A stretch of 64,000 bases of DNA. It comes from an uncultured Bacteroidales bacterium. GTDB taxonomy: Bacteria > Bacteroidota > Bacteroidia > Bacteroidales > P3. The notes beneath the pieces were generated by a model. The model searched no databases and was not told the origin of the DNA. It saw only the letters and a list, made by a program, of their open reading frames with translations. Of the stretch, positions 42,215-51,135 are shown piece by piece (position 1 is the first letter of the stretch; each line of letters starts with the position of its first letter). A program made the translations under genes and the position numbers. The stretch spans positions 1-64,000 of the forward strand of contig OMXC01000003.1 in the NCBI GenBank assembly GCA_900314925.1, in the 5' to 3' direction.

Positions 42215-44500
42215 ATGAAGAGGTTTTCGGTCATATTCTGGATGCTGGTCCTGACGGCTTTGTCGTCGCAGGCGCAGGTGTTTATCGGCTGCCGCACTGA
42301 CAGCGGGTGGGCGGAGACGCCGATGCTGCGCACGACGTTCCATGTGGATGCGGGCGACTTGACGGAGACGGCCTTCCGCTCCTGCTATTACGGCCTTGTG
42401 GTCACTTCATTGGGCTACCACGAGGTGTATGTCAACGGCACCAAGGTGGGCGACTATGTGATGCAGCCCGCAGTGTCGCAGCTCGACAAACGGGCGCTGT
42501 GGGTGGAATACGACATCACGCCTTATCTGCACGAAGGCAACAATGAGTTGCTCCTCTGGATAGGGCAAGGCTGGGGCCGCATATACGGTACCCCAGCTGC
42601 GGTGCAGGCTACGGTGAGGAAGAGCGTCTCCGACGGTGAATGCGGACTGATATACGAAATACTCAAAACCGACAGCACCTGGGATGCCTCAGCCAGCCCC
42701 TACAGCTACACCGGCAATTGGCAACCCATGCAGTTCGGCGGCGAGCGGTACGACGCGAGGGTCAAGGAAAGCTGGCGTCCGGCTTCGGTCTATGAGGCTG
42801 AGGACATCGCTGTATCGCGGCAGCAGTTCGAGGGCAACCGCATCGTCGATACCCTTGAGACTGTTGTACAAACTCCCATGCCTAATGGATCCCTCCTGAT
42901 AGACTTCGGCCGTGTGGTGACGGGCTGGTTTCAAGCCGATTTCCCAGCGTTTCCTGCTGGCACCGAAATAACGATGGAATACCTTGACCATATCGATGCG
43001 AAGCCTCCATTCACGGAAACAGACATCTATATCTCCAACGGCGACAATGGCCGTTTTTCCAACCGTTTCCATACTCACGCGTTCCGATATGTACGACTCT
43101 CGGCTCATGTTGATCACAATCTTCATTTTCCATTTTTTAATTTAAATCCTCGAGCTCTGCAGATCAGTGCTGTCGACCCCGCGGGTGGCGCCACCTTCGA
43201 GTGCAGCGACCCGCGGCTCAACGCCATCCACGACATGGTGAAGTACACCCTCAGCTGCCTCACCTTCAGCGGATATATGGTTGATTGTCCGCACATAGAG
43301 CGCATGGGCTACGGCGGCGACGGCAACTCGTCGACCAACACGCTGCAGACCCTTTGGGATGTGCGCGACGTCTATGCCAACTGGATGCAGGCCTGGCACG
43401 ACGCGCTTGACAGCACCGGCGACCTGCCCTACGTGGCTCCCGCCTTCCGCACCGGCGGCGGCCCCTACTGGCAGGGTTTCATCGTCAAGGCCCCATGGCG
43501 CACCTATCTCAACTATGGCGACCGCATGCTCATCTACCGCCACTATGACGACATGTGCCGCTGGATGGACTACATTGAACGGCACAGCGTGGATGCCGAT
43601 TGCGACCGAAGTGGAGCAAACGGCAATCAATCCGACGGCATCCTGCAGCCTTGGCCCGACACCGAGCGGCACGGCTGGTTCCTCGGCGACTGGGCCGTCC
43701 CCGACGGTGTAGACAAGGGCGGCGAGAGCGTGCTGCACGCCAGCAGCTGCTTCATGGCCGAATGCCTGGCCGACATGGAGCGGATGGCCCGCATGACCGG
43801 CCATCAGGCTGACGCCGAACGCTTCGCCGCACGGCGGCAGCTCGTCGTCGACGCCATCCACCGCCATTTCTACCACCCCGAGACACACACCTACGCCAAC
43901 GGCACACCGCTCGATATGGCCTACGCCCTGCTGACGGGTGTGCCGCCCGACAGCGCCACTGCTGCTGCCGTGAAGGCACGACTGATAAAGGACATCCACG
44001 GCCGCTACCGCGACCACGTGGCCTTCGGCCTTATGGGAGTGCCCGTCTTCACGGAATGGTGTGTGCGGGAACATGAGGCCGACATCATGGCCACCATGCT
44101 CCGCCAGGAAGACTACCCCGGATACCTGAATATGATAAACCAAGGTGCCACGACAACCTGGGAGTCGTGGGGTTGCGGCATGCCCGGCAAGGAGGATCGC
44201 AGCCGTGTGCACAACTGCTACAACGGCATCGGCACGTGGTTCTACCAGGCTGTGGCGGGCATCCGCCCCGACCCAGCGCAGCCGGGCTACAAGCACTTCT
44301 TCGTCGACCCGCAGCCTGTCGGGGGCGTCGACTGGGTTCGCTGCACCAAGCCGACACAATATGGCAACATACGGGTGGAAGTCAGCGGCGACACGCTGAA
44401 GGTCACCGTCCCCGAAGGTACCACAGCCACCGCGTTCCCCGGCACCGCTGGCGAGCGCACGCTCGGCGCCGGACAATGGACATTGAACATTAAACGCTGA
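42215..44500 (+). CDS. GH78 alpha-L-rhamnosidase-like enzyme
   Basis: 761 residues from ATG 42215, with a signal peptide (MKRFSVIFWMLVLTALSSQA). N-terminal rhamnosidase beta domain (LGYHEVYVNGTKVGDYVMQP, GNNELLLWIGQGWGRIYG), a middle beta domain, and the alpha/alpha barrel. The general-acid region is DCPHIERMGYGGD (Asp357-Asp369). It should remove terminal rhamnose from plant or microbial glycans. The first fibronectin-like domain usual in this family is absent. An AT-rich segment at 43115-43149 (LHFPFFNLN) may be another repeat insertion. Stop is 4 nt before the ATG of the truncated second GH78 gene, so they form a tandem pair. Confidence 0.88.
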   Translation: MKRFSVIFWMLVLTALSSQAQVFIGCRTDSGWAETPMLRTTFHVDAGDLTETAFRSCYYGLVVTSLGYHEVYVNGTKVGDYVMQPAVSQLDKRALWVEYDITPYLHEGNNELLLWIGQGWGRIYGTPAAVQATVRKSVSDGECGLIYEILKTDSTWDASASPYSYTGNWQPMQFGGERYDARVKESWRPASVYEAEDIAVSRQQFEGNRIVDTLETVVQTPMPNGSLLIDFGRVVTGWFQADFPAFPAGTEITMEYLDHIDAKPPFTETDIYISNGDNGRFSNRFHTHAFRYVRLSAHVDHNLHFPFFNLNPRALQISAVDPAGGATFECSDPRLNAIHDMVKYTLSCLTFSGYMVDCPHIERMGYGGDGNSSTNTLQTLWDVRDVYANWMQAWHDALDSTGDLPYVAPAFRTGGGPYWQGFIVKAPWRTYLNYGDRMLIYRHYDDMCRWMDYIERHSVDADCDRSGANGNQSDGILQPWPDTERHGWFLGDWAVPDGVDKGGESVLHASSCFMAECLADMERMARMTGHQADAERFAARRQLVVDAIHRHFYHPETHTYANGTPLDMAYALLTGVPPDSATAAAVKARLIKDIHGRYRDHVAFGLMGVPVFTEWCVREHEADIMATMLRQEDYPGYLNMINQGATTTWESWGCGMPGKEDRSRVHNCYNGIGTWFYQAVAGIRPDPAQPGYKHFFVDPQPVGGVDWVRCTKPTQYGNIRVEVSGDTLKVTVPEGTTATAFPGTAGERTLGAGQWTLNIKR

Positions 44501-44504
44501 ATAT

Positions 44505-44945
44505 ATGAAACGACTTATTCCTATACTGTTCACATTGATTCTTGCCGCCTGCGGCAGCAAGGTGGAGATCACAAACCTCACCGTTGAGATGCAGGACGGC
44601 TCTATGCCGCTAGCCACCGCTACGCCGCGCTTCAGTTGGAACTACGAGGCCCGTGTGGATAATGTCATGCAGACGAGCTACCGCGTTATTGTGTCCAGCA
44701 GTGAGGAGAAGGCCCGCCGCGGCGTGGGCGACTTGTGGGACTCGCAGAGCGTCGACACCTCGCAGATGCTGTACATCCCCTACGCCGGCAAGACGCTGAA
44801 GAGCCGCGACCGCTGCTGGTGGCGAGTGTATACCACCGTGACATACGGCAACGGCAGGAGCAAAAAACTCAAAAGCCCTGTGCACCTCCCGGGCACGCCC
44901 CCGGTACCGCCCCTCTACGGAGTCCCTACGGCCGTTCTTCAGTAG
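44505..44945 (+). pseudogene. Truncated second GH78 gene (N-terminal lipoprotein part only)
   Basis: The frame starts a lipoprotein signal (MKRLIPILFTLILAAC, Cys16) and continues with the Ig-like first domain of GH78 enzymes: EITNLTVEMQDGSMPLATAT, PRFSWNYEARV, TSYRVIVSSSEEKA and WWRVYTTVTYGNGRSK. After about 125 residues the sequence changes to the flank and core of family A copy 3 and stops there (VPTAVLQ). The rest of the enzyme is missing. I infer a deletion between a family A element and the gene. The domain present is precisely the one absent from the GH78 protein just upstream. Confidence 0.8.
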
Positions 44946-45035
44946 TTCTTCAGTAGTTCTTCAGTGCGGCACTGAAATACTACTGAAGAACTACTGAAGA
45001 AATGCCGTAGGGGGGCCGAAGAAAAGCCGTACCGG
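44900..45035. repeat. Family A palindromic element, copy 3
   Basis: Core 44935-45001, again 11-nt units, but with one mismatch region on the right (CACTGAAATACTACTG in place of CACTGAAGAACTACTG) and G at the centre. Flanks CTACGGAGTCCCTACGGCCG and CCGTAGGGGGGCCG are mutually complementary. It forms the breakpoint of the truncated GH78 gene. Confidence 0.9.
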
Positions 45036-45045
45036 ATGCGTCTTT

Positions 45046-45079
45046 TTTGCCTGCCATTCGTTTTTTTTGTGTATCTTTG
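45046..45079 (+). promoter_or_regulatory. Promoter of the TfoX-like gene
   Basis: TTTG 45046-45049 and TATCTTTG 45072-45079 with a 22-nt spacer, 17 nt before the ATG. Confidence 0.72.
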
Positions 45080-45095
45080 CAGCCCGAAACAACCG

Positions 45096-45425
45096 ATGAT
45101 TATGGCAAGCAATCCTGACTTTGTGCAGTATATCGTCGACCAGTGCGCCGGCGCCGGCGAGGTCGCCGCCCGCAAGATGTTCGGCGACTGGTGTCTCTAT
45201 TGCGACGGCAAACCCTTCGGCCTCGTCAGCGACAACGGGCTCTACGTCAAGCCCACCGACGCGGGGCGCCGCCTGCTCCGCGCCGAAGACATGCGCCCGC
45301 CGTACGATGGCGCCAAGCCGCACTTTTACATCGAGGACGTCGACGACCGCGACTACCTCTCGGAGCTCGTCAAGGCCACCTGCGCCGCCCTGCCCGAACC
45401 CAAACCCAGGAAGAAAGGCCGGTGA
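45096..45425 (+). CDS. TfoX N-terminal domain protein
   Basis: 109 residues from ATG 45096 (a second ATG lies at 45102). The TfoX/Sxy N-terminal family is recognised from KMFGDWCLYCDGKPFGLVSD, LYVKPTDAGRRL and PHFYIEDVDDRDYLSEL. Stand-alone domains of this type are common in Bacteroidetes and have no proven role; in gamma-proteobacteria the full Sxy protein aids competence regulation. Ends in a basic tail (PKPRKKGR). Sixty-five bases separate it from the DUF3298 gene, probably one transcript. Confidence 0.88.
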   Translation: MIMASNPDFVQYIVDQCAGAGEVAARKMFGDWCLYCDGKPFGLVSDNGLYVKPTDAGRRLLRAEDMRPPYDGAKPHFYIEDVDDRDYLSELVKATCAALPEPKPRKKGR

Positions 45426-45490
45426 CGCACCACGCATGGCCCATCCGGCATGCACAGCATGAATCTTTATCAATCAACTATACTGTCAAA

Positions 45491-46324
45491 ATGAAAAAAC
45501 TCACACTATCCTTTGCGCTCGCGGCCCTGCTCTTGGCCGGGTGCAACAACGACAACAAAGAATTCACCACCCGCAGCATCAACGCCACGCAGTGCTACCT
45601 GCTGAGCTACGACGAACAGATGGGCCCCTGGGGCGACACCCTCGGCCTGAAGAAAGTCCTCGAAGTGGAATGGCCCGCCAAGGGGTTCCTCTCCTCCGCC
45701 GCCGAGCGCGAGCTGATGATGCTATGCTTCGACGACAGCTCCTCCGCCAATGTCGACAAAGCCGCCGCTGCCTGGCTCGCCAAACCCTACATCTACACCG
45801 ACGACGGCGAGGCGCCGCACGTCAAGACCGTAGACACCCTCGACGAGAGCCGCGAGTACAGCTACATGGCCGTCCGCTGCAACACCACGCACGACAGCGT
45901 GCTGGCCACCTTCAACGTCGGCATAGAGACCCTCGGCGCCGGTGCCGCACACGGCATTTACTCGTCGCACACGCTCACCGTCGACCTTGAGAGCGGCAAC
46001 GTTGTCCGCCTCACCGACCTCGTCAGCGACACCAACCTCTTTTGCCAGGCCATCGCCCGCGCCATCTTCGACCTCGACGCCAACCGCGACATCCGCGAGT
46101 GCCTCTTCGACGAGTACCAGAACGCCGACCGCATGCCCATGCCCGCCAGCTTCTTCATCGACAGCGCCCGCAACAACATCACCGTCAGCTACGACCTCTA
46201 CCACATACAGCCCTACGCCTGCGGCATCCCCTCGGTGGTGCTGCCCATCTTCTGGCTCTCCAAACATGTCAGCCTCACCCCCTTCGCCAAGCGCCTCTTC
46301 GGCCCCGACAGCTACGTGGAGTGA
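45491..46324 (+). CDS. DUF3298-type lipoprotein
   Basis: 277 residues with a lipoprotein signal (LLLAGC, Cys18). An N-terminal DUF4163-like strand region is followed by the DUF3298 core: SHTLTVDLESGNVVRLTDLV, FFIDSARNNITVSYDLYHI, PYACGIPSVVLPIFWL. The same fold ends the anti-sigma factor RsiV and some deacetylase-linked proteins. A lysozyme- or peptidoglycan-binding role is possible but not shown. Anchored in the inner or outer membrane. Confidence 0.85.
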   Translation: MKKLTLSFALAALLLAGCNNDNKEFTTRSINATQCYLLSYDEQMGPWGDTLGLKKVLEVEWPAKGFLSSAAERELMMLCFDDSSSANVDKAAAAWLAKPYIYTDDGEAPHVKTVDTLDESREYSYMAVRCNTTHDSVLATFNVGIETLGAGAAHGIYSSHTLTVDLESGNVVRLTDLVSDTNLFCQAIARAIFDLDANRDIRECLFDEYQNADRMPMPASFFIDSARNNITVSYDLYHIQPYACGIPSVVLPIFWLSKHVSLTPFAKRLFGPDSYVE

Positions 46325-46355
46325 AGCTCCTGTGCGGCATGTCACGCAAAATTAT

Positions 46356-46386
46356 TTTGCCATGTGCGTGAAAATGCGTAATTTTG
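46356..46386 (+). promoter_or_regulatory. Promoter of pepD
   Basis: TTTG 46356-46359 and TAATTTTG 46379-46386 with a 19-nt spacer, 33 nt before the start codon. Confidence 0.8.
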
Positions 46387-46419
46387 CACGCGGAAACAAT
46401 CAATAAATAAAACATATCT

Positions 46420-47883
46420 ATGAAAGCGAAGAAAGACGTTCTCAAAGGACTCAAGCCGGAGCGTGTGTGGCACTGGTTTGGTGAAATCATGCAGATTCCG
46501 CGTCCCTCGAAGCACGAGGAGCGCATCAGCAAGTGGCTCGTGCAGTGGGGCAAAGACCACGGCCTCGAGACCAAGAGCGACAAGCTGGGCAACGTGCTCA
46601 TACGCAAGCCCGCCAGCAAGGGCTATGAGAAATCGCCCTGGGTGGCCCTGCAGGCGCACATGGACATGGTCTGCGAGAAGAACAGCACCAAGAAGTTCGA
46701 CTTCATGAAGGACGCCATCCAGCCCGTGCTGGACGGTGGGTGGCTCACCGCCGACGGCACCACCCTCGGCGCCGACGACGGCATCGGCGTGGCCACCATC
46801 CTCGCCATCCTGGAGGACAAGAAGCTGCAGCATCCGGCACTCGAAGCCCTCATCACCGTGGACGAAGAGACCGGCCTCACCGGCGCCAACGGCCTCAGCA
46901 AGAGCTGGCTCAAGAGCGAGGTGCTCCTCAACTTCGACGACGAGGACGAGGGCGAGTACTGCATAGGCTGCGCCGGCGGCATCGACACCGTGGCCGAGAT
47001 GGACTACAAGCTCGTCGCCGCCCCAAAGGGCTGCAAGGCCTTCATCGTCAAGGTGTCAGGCCTCGTCGGCGGCCACAGCGGCGACGACATCAACCGCGGC
47101 CGCGCCAACGCCAACAAGCTGCTGAACCGCATCCTCTGGGAGGGCACCTACCGCCACGGCATGCGCCTGGCCACCATCGACGGCGGCAACCTGCGCAACG
47201 CCATCGCCCGCGAGGCCGAAGCCCTCGTCTGCGTGCCCGAGGACAAGGTGCGCGCCTTCAAGACGATGGTCACCAAGATGGGCAAGGCCATGGTCTTCGA
47301 GTTCCGCAGCACCGAGCCCGACATGGAGTTCGAGCTGCGCGACGCCGAGATGCCGAAGAAGGTCGTCGACACCGACACCCAGGAGCGCCTCGTCAACCTC
47401 GTCTACGCCTGCGCCCACGGCGTGCTGGCCATGAGCCGCGAGATAGAGAACTTCGTGGAGACCTCCACCAACCTCGCCAGCATCAAGATGGACAAGGGTT
47501 TCTTCCGCATCGCCACCAGCCAGCGCAGCTCGGTGGAGAGCGCCAAGCTGGCCGCCGCCGCCAAGCTGGAGGCCACCTTCCGCCTCGCCGGCTGCCGCGT
47601 GAAGCACAGCGACGGCTACCCAGGCTGGACCCCCAACCCCGACAGCCGTGTGCTGAAGGTGGGCGTCGACGTGTACAAGAAGATGTACGGCAAGGAGCCC
47701 GTGGTGCGCGCCATCCACGCCGGCCTGGAGTGCGGCCTCATCGGCGAGAAGTACCCGCAGATGGACATGATCAGCTACGGTCCCACGCTGCGCGGTGTGC
47801 ACAGCCCCGACGAGCGCATCGAGATCAAGACCGTCGAGATGTTCTGGAACCAGACGCTTGAGATCCTCAAGAAATTGAAGTAG
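46420..47883 (+). CDS. pepD: Aminoacyl-histidine dipeptidase PepD
   Basis: 487 residues. Metal-site motifs of this M20 subfamily are intact: ALQAHMDMVCEKN (His), LGADDGIGVATILAIL (Asp) and LITVDEETGLTGANGL (catalytic Glu plus metal Glu). The zinc-dependent enzyme hydrolyses Xaa-His dipeptides such as carnosine and other unspecific dipeptides in the cytoplasm. The lid domain (VSGLVGGHSGDDINRGRANA) is typical. Own promoter and terminator. Confidence 0.96.
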   Translation: MKAKKDVLKGLKPERVWHWFGEIMQIPRPSKHEERISKWLVQWGKDHGLETKSDKLGNVLIRKPASKGYEKSPWVALQAHMDMVCEKNSTKKFDFMKDAIQPVLDGGWLTADGTTLGADDGIGVATILAILEDKKLQHPALEALITVDEETGLTGANGLSKSWLKSEVLLNFDDEDEGEYCIGCAGGIDTVAEMDYKLVAAPKGCKAFIVKVSGLVGGHSGDDINRGRANANKLLNRILWEGTYRHGMRLATIDGGNLRNAIAREAEALVCVPEDKVRAFKTMVTKMGKAMVFEFRSTEPDMEFELRDAEMPKKVVDTDTQERLVNLVYACAHGVLAMSREIENFVETSTNLASIKMDKGFFRIATSQRSSVESAKLAAAAKLEATFRLAGCRVKHSDGYPGWTPNPDSRVLKVGVDVYKKMYGKEPVVRAIHAGLECGLIGEKYPQMDMISYGPTLRGVHSPDERIEIKTVEMFWNQTLEILKKLK

Positions 47884-47903
47884 TTGCAGACTGCAACGCA
47901 AGG

Positions 47904-47933
47904 GAGGCCGATGACACATCGGCCTCTTTTTTT
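47904..47933 (+). terminator. Terminator of pepD
   Basis: GAGGCCGAT (47904-47912) pairs with ATCGGCCTC (47918-47926) around GACAC, followed by seven T residues. Confidence 0.9.
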
Positions 47934-47949
47934 ATGTCTTCAGGGCCTG

Positions 47950-48050
47950 GCCCCGACGGCTCCGCAACGGACTTGCAACGGCCCCGCTACGGCCTTCCAC
48001 TGAAGAACGGCCGAAGGGACTCCGTAGGGGGGCCGAAGGGGCTCCGAACA
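47950..48050. repeat. Family A flank-type repeat, second minimal-core copy
   Basis: CTACGGCCTTCCACTGAAGA followed by ACGGCCGAAGGG matches the minimal core at 34838-34930, with flanks CCGTAGGGGGGCCGAAGGGG on its right. Located between convergent genes. Confidence 0.8.
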
Positions 48051-48128
48051 AAACCAGTGCCAGTAAGGGTTTTGAGAAATTGGTATAGTGTATGTGCTTG
48101 ACAGCGAGCGCGGTGGCGGGCGCCGCTG

Positions 48129-48515
48129 TTACTCTATGGAAAGCACCTCGGTGGCTACGTACTGGCTGTTGCCGCGCCAGGGGAGGGTGCCCATGTAGCG
48201 TTTCCAGCGGAGCTCGACGCGGCGGCCGGAGGCGCGCATCAGCTTGTCGGCCACGGCCTTGTCGGTGACCGAGAACTTGAGCTCGTTGCTGTGCAGCCCT
48301 TCGGTGGTCTTGCCGCTGGAGCGGAAGCCGCTTTGTATCATCTTGCCTTCGTAGGTCTTGAAGATGAGCCCTTCCTCCTGGAAGTAGTTGAGGTCGCCGG
48401 CATTGACGCCTGTGCTGTAGACGAAGAAGAAGCGGAAGAAGATGAACACCGCGAGGGCGATAACCACTATGGATGAGATGATTGTGATGATTTTTGTTTT
48501 GCCTGACATTGCCAT
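48129..48515 (-). CDS. Conserved single-pass membrane protein
   Basis: 128 residues (MSGKTK at 48509 is an alternative start). One N-terminal membrane helix (IITIISSIVVIALAVFIFFR), then a periplasmic beta domain with GLIFKTYEGKMIQSGF, FSVTDKAVADKLM and RVELRWKRYMGTLPWRGNSQ. Similar Bacteroidales proteins are often mislabelled as 6-phosphogluconate dehydrogenase; no dehydrogenase motif is present. Function unknown. It has its own promoter. Confidence 0.8.
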   Translation of the reverse strand: MAMSGKTKIITIISSIVVIALAVFIFFRFFFVYSTGVNAGDLNYFQEEGLIFKTYEGKMIQSGFRSSGKTTEGLHSNELKFSVTDKAVADKLMRASGRRVELRWKRYMGTLPWRGNSQYVATEVLSIE

Positions 48516-48547
48516 GACGATGAGTTTTTAAGTTTGGTTTCCGGGTG

Positions 48548-48580
48548 CAAAGATACGCCTTTTTATTGAAACGGGACAAA
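48548..48580 (-). promoter_or_regulatory. Promoter of the 48129-48515 gene
   Basis: Minus-strand TTTG (48580-48577) and TATCTTTG (48555-48548) with a 21-nt spacer, about 33 nt before the start. Confidence 0.78.
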
Positions 48581-48650
48581 ATTCTTTTCCGGAGAGGCAC
48601 AATAAAAGCGTCGGGGCGCCGTTATTTGCATAAATTAAGTTATCTGCCTT

Positions 48651-49850
48651 ATGAAGATCTTGGTTCTCAACTGCGGCAGCTCGTCGCTTAAGTATCAGCT
48701 GATTGATGTTGATACACGCACCGTTATGACCAAAGGACTGCTGGAACGCATCGGTTTGCCGAGCGGCATCTTCAGCTACACCAGCAAGGGTGAGAAGCAC
48801 ACCCGCGAGTGCCCGATACCCAACCACACGGAGGGTCTGCGGCTTGTGATGGATGCGCTGGTGGACCCCCAGACGGGTGTCATCTCGAGCATCAAGGAGG
48901 TTGGGGCCGTGGGCCACCGCTTCGCCCACGGCGGCGAGTATTTCACGCAGAGCGTGCAGATTACGCGCGACGTCATCAACAAGGAGGAGTCGCTTATCGA
49001 CCTGGCGCCGCTGCATATTCCGGGCAACATCATGGGTGCAGAGGCCATCAATAACGTGATGCCCGACGTGCCGCAGGTGGCGGTGTTCGACACGTCGTTC
49101 AACCTCAGCATCGAGCCGAAAAACTATCTCTACGGCATACCCTACGAGTACTACGAGAAGTACGGCATCCGCCGCTACGGATTCCACGGCACGAGCCACC
49201 GCTTCGTGGCCAAGCGTGGCGCCAAGATGATCGGCAAATACTGGAAAGACTTGAAAATCATAACCTGCCACCTCGGCAGCGGCGCCTCGATCTGCGCCAT
49301 AGACCACGGCAAGAGCGTCAACAACTCGATGGGTATGACCTCGCTCGAAGGCCTCACCATGGGCTCGCGCTGTGGCGACATCGACGTGGGCGCGGTGCTT
49401 TACCTGATGGACAAGGCCAATATCACACCGCAGGAAATCAACGACATACTCTACAAGAAGAGCGGCTTGGTGGGCCTCACGGGAGCCTCGCCCGACATGC
49501 GCGACATCTGGGCCGGCGTGCAGCGCGGCGACAAGCGCAACACCCTGGCCTTCGAGGTCTTCGCTCAGCGCTGCAAGAAATACATAGGTGCTTTCATGGC
49601 GCAGATGAACGGCTGCGACCTGCTCATCTTCACCGGCGGCATCGGCGAGAACGCCTGGTTCATGCGCCACGCCATTCTCCAGGACATGGACTGGCTCGGC
49701 GTGGATGTGGATATGGAACTCAACGACCGCACGGCCGGCGTCGACGCTGTCATCAGCAAGCCGGGCGCGCGCGTCACCACGGCGGTGGTGCTCACCGACG
49801 AGGAGCTGGCCATAGCCGTCGATACCTACAAGATAGTCACTGGCCAATAA
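48651..49850 (+). CDS. ackA: Acetate kinase AckA
   Basis: 399 residues, full length. Motifs LVLNCGSSSLKYQL, VGHRFAHGGEYF, FDTSFN (phosphate site Asp), YGFHGTSHRFV, HLGSGASICAIDHGKSVNNS and FTGGIGENAWFMR are all present. It makes acetate and ATP from acetyl phosphate, the usual last step of acetate formation. The partner pta is not adjacent. A possible weak promoter GTTATTTGC lies just upstream. The stop is 6 nt before anmK. Confidence 0.97.
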   Translation: MKILVLNCGSSSLKYQLIDVDTRTVMTKGLLERIGLPSGIFSYTSKGEKHTRECPIPNHTEGLRLVMDALVDPQTGVISSIKEVGAVGHRFAHGGEYFTQSVQITRDVINKEESLIDLAPLHIPGNIMGAEAINNVMPDVPQVAVFDTSFNLSIEPKNYLYGIPYEYYEKYGIRRYGFHGTSHRFVAKRGAKMIGKYWKDLKIITCHLGSGASICAIDHGKSVNNSMGMTSLEGLTMGSRCGDIDVGAVLYLMDKANITPQEINDILYKKSGLVGLTGASPDMRDIWAGVQRGDKRNTLAFEVFAQRCKKYIGAFMAQMNGCDLLIFTGGIGENAWFMRHAILQDMDWLGVDVDMELNDRTAGVDAVISKPGARVTTAVVLTDEELAIAVDTYKIVTGQ

Positions 49851-49856
49851 GCGGAG

Positions 49857-50927
49857 ATGCGAATACTCGGACTGATGTCGGGCACGTCGCTCGACGGTAT
49901 TGACCTTGCCCTCTGTGACATCAACGAGAGCGGCTATAGCGTTGTGGCTGCGGAGACCATGCCCTATTATGAAGAGTGGCGGAAGCGCCTTTCTACACTA
50001 GAGCATGCTTCTGCTTACGAGTATGCGCTCGCCAACGTTGAGCTTGGGCATCTGTATGGCCGTACAATCAATTCCTTCCTTTTGAAGCATAACCTTGAGA
50101 CCGATGCTGTTGCTTCGCATGGACATACTATCTTCCATCAGCCGCATCTGGGTCTCACCACACAGATAGGCGACGGCGACGCCATAGCCGCCGAGACTGG
50201 CCTGCCGGTGGTATCGAACTTCCGCACGTTGGATGTGGCGTTAGGAGGACAAGGAGCGCCGTTGGTGCCTATTGGCGACGAGATGCTCTTTGGGCAATAT
50301 GATGCGTGCCTTAACCTCGGAGGTATTGCAAACATCTCGTACCGTGCCGATGGCAAGCGTGTAGCGTTTGACATCTGCCCGTGCAACATGGCGCTGAATC
50401 GTTTGGCGGCGTTGCTTGGCTATCCCTACGACAAGGGTGGCGTCAACGCTCGCGGAGGTCAGGTGCATACTTGTCTGCTGCACGAGCTCGACGCGCTACA
50501 ATATTATGCTACTGTGGGTTCAAAGTCGCTGGGCAAAGAGTGGTTTGTCGACCAGTTCTGGCCGTTGGTGAAGGCTTTCATAGGCGTAGTACCATCGTTA
50601 TCGAAAGTGCGCGACGCATTGGCCACCGTGTCGGCACATATTGCCATGCAGATTGGTCGGGTGCTTGAGGCGCATGGTATAGGCACTCTGCTGGTGACTG
50701 GCGGAGGGGCGTGGAACAGTTACCTGATAGAGCAGATTGGTGAATACCGCCCGTCGACTGCTATTACCGTTCCCGACGAGCTGACCGTCAATTACAAGGA
50801 AGCCATCATCTTCGCCCTTCTGGGGTATCTGCGTCTCACCGGGAAGGTGAACACGTTGGCATCTGTGACGGGTGCCAAATGCGACTCGGTGGGCGGTGTA
50901 ATGTCGGGAATAGTGCCTGCCGGCTGA
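49857..50927 (+). CDS. anmK: Anhydro-N-acetylmuramic acid kinase AnmK
   Basis: 356 residues. The kinase signature GLMSGTSLDGIDLALCD opens the protein; SHGHTIFHQP, NLGGIANISYRADGKRVAFD and LLVTGGGAWNSYLIEQI match the family. It phosphorylates 1,6-anhydro-MurNAc with ring opening, in peptidoglycan recycling. Shorter than the proteobacterial form, as usual in Bacteroidetes. The gene is less GC-biased in codon use than ackA, although the 6-nt spacing suggests cotranscription. Confidence 0.95.
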   Translation: MRILGLMSGTSLDGIDLALCDINESGYSVVAAETMPYYEEWRKRLSTLEHASAYEYALANVELGHLYGRTINSFLLKHNLETDAVASHGHTIFHQPHLGLTTQIGDGDAIAAETGLPVVSNFRTLDVALGGQGAPLVPIGDEMLFGQYDACLNLGGIANISYRADGKRVAFDICPCNMALNRLAALLGYPYDKGGVNARGGQVHTCLLHELDALQYYATVGSKSLGKEWFVDQFWPLVKAFIGVVPSLSKVRDALATVSAHIAMQIGRVLEAHGIGTLLVTGGGAWNSYLIEQIGEYRPSTAITVPDELTVNYKEAIIFALLGYLRLTGKVNTLASVTGAKCDSVGGVMSGIVPAG

Positions 50928-50988
50928 CACCGTGCCGCAATCGTTAAGGTTTGATAACTATGCTTTTGTGAAATTATTTGCAAAAATA

Positions 50989-51020
50989 TTTGGCCATATC
51001 GGAAAATGTTAGTACTTTTG
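50989..51020 (+). promoter_or_regulatory. Promoter of tRNA-Met
   Basis: TTTG 50989-50992 and TACTTTTG 51013-51020 with a 20-nt spacer, 35 nt before the tRNA. Confidence 0.8.
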
Positions 51021-51054
51021 CACCCGCTTTTGAGGCCAAGAGAGGCCCGAAGAT

Positions 51055-51128
51055 GGCGGGATAGCTCAGCTGGTTAGAGCGCTGGATTCATAACCCGGAG
51101 GTCATCAGTTCAAGTCTGATTCCCGCTA
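51055..51128 (+). tRNA. tRNA-Met (CAU anticodon)
   Basis: A full cloverleaf: acceptor GGCGGGA with TCCCGCT (first pair G-U), D arm GCTCAGCTGGTTAGAGC, anticodon loop TTCATAA, and T arm with GTTCAAGTC. The first base pair and the anticodon stem do not fit an initiator tRNA. An isoleucine tRNA with lysidine at C34 is also possible from a CAU anticodon; overall it resembles the elongator Met type. CCA is not encoded. Confidence 0.92.
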
Positions 51129-51135
51129 CACTCAC

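Noticed and set aside
44991..45473. Minus-strand open frame opposite the TfoX-like gene
   Set aside because: No motifs, and it starts inside the family A repeat; the promoter and TfoX motifs support the plus strand.
48651..50927. Peptidoglycan-recycling operon including ackA
   Set aside because: ackA and anmK are only 6 nt apart, but acetate kinase has no direct link to anhydro-MurNAc handling; cotranscription alone does not justify a pathway claim.
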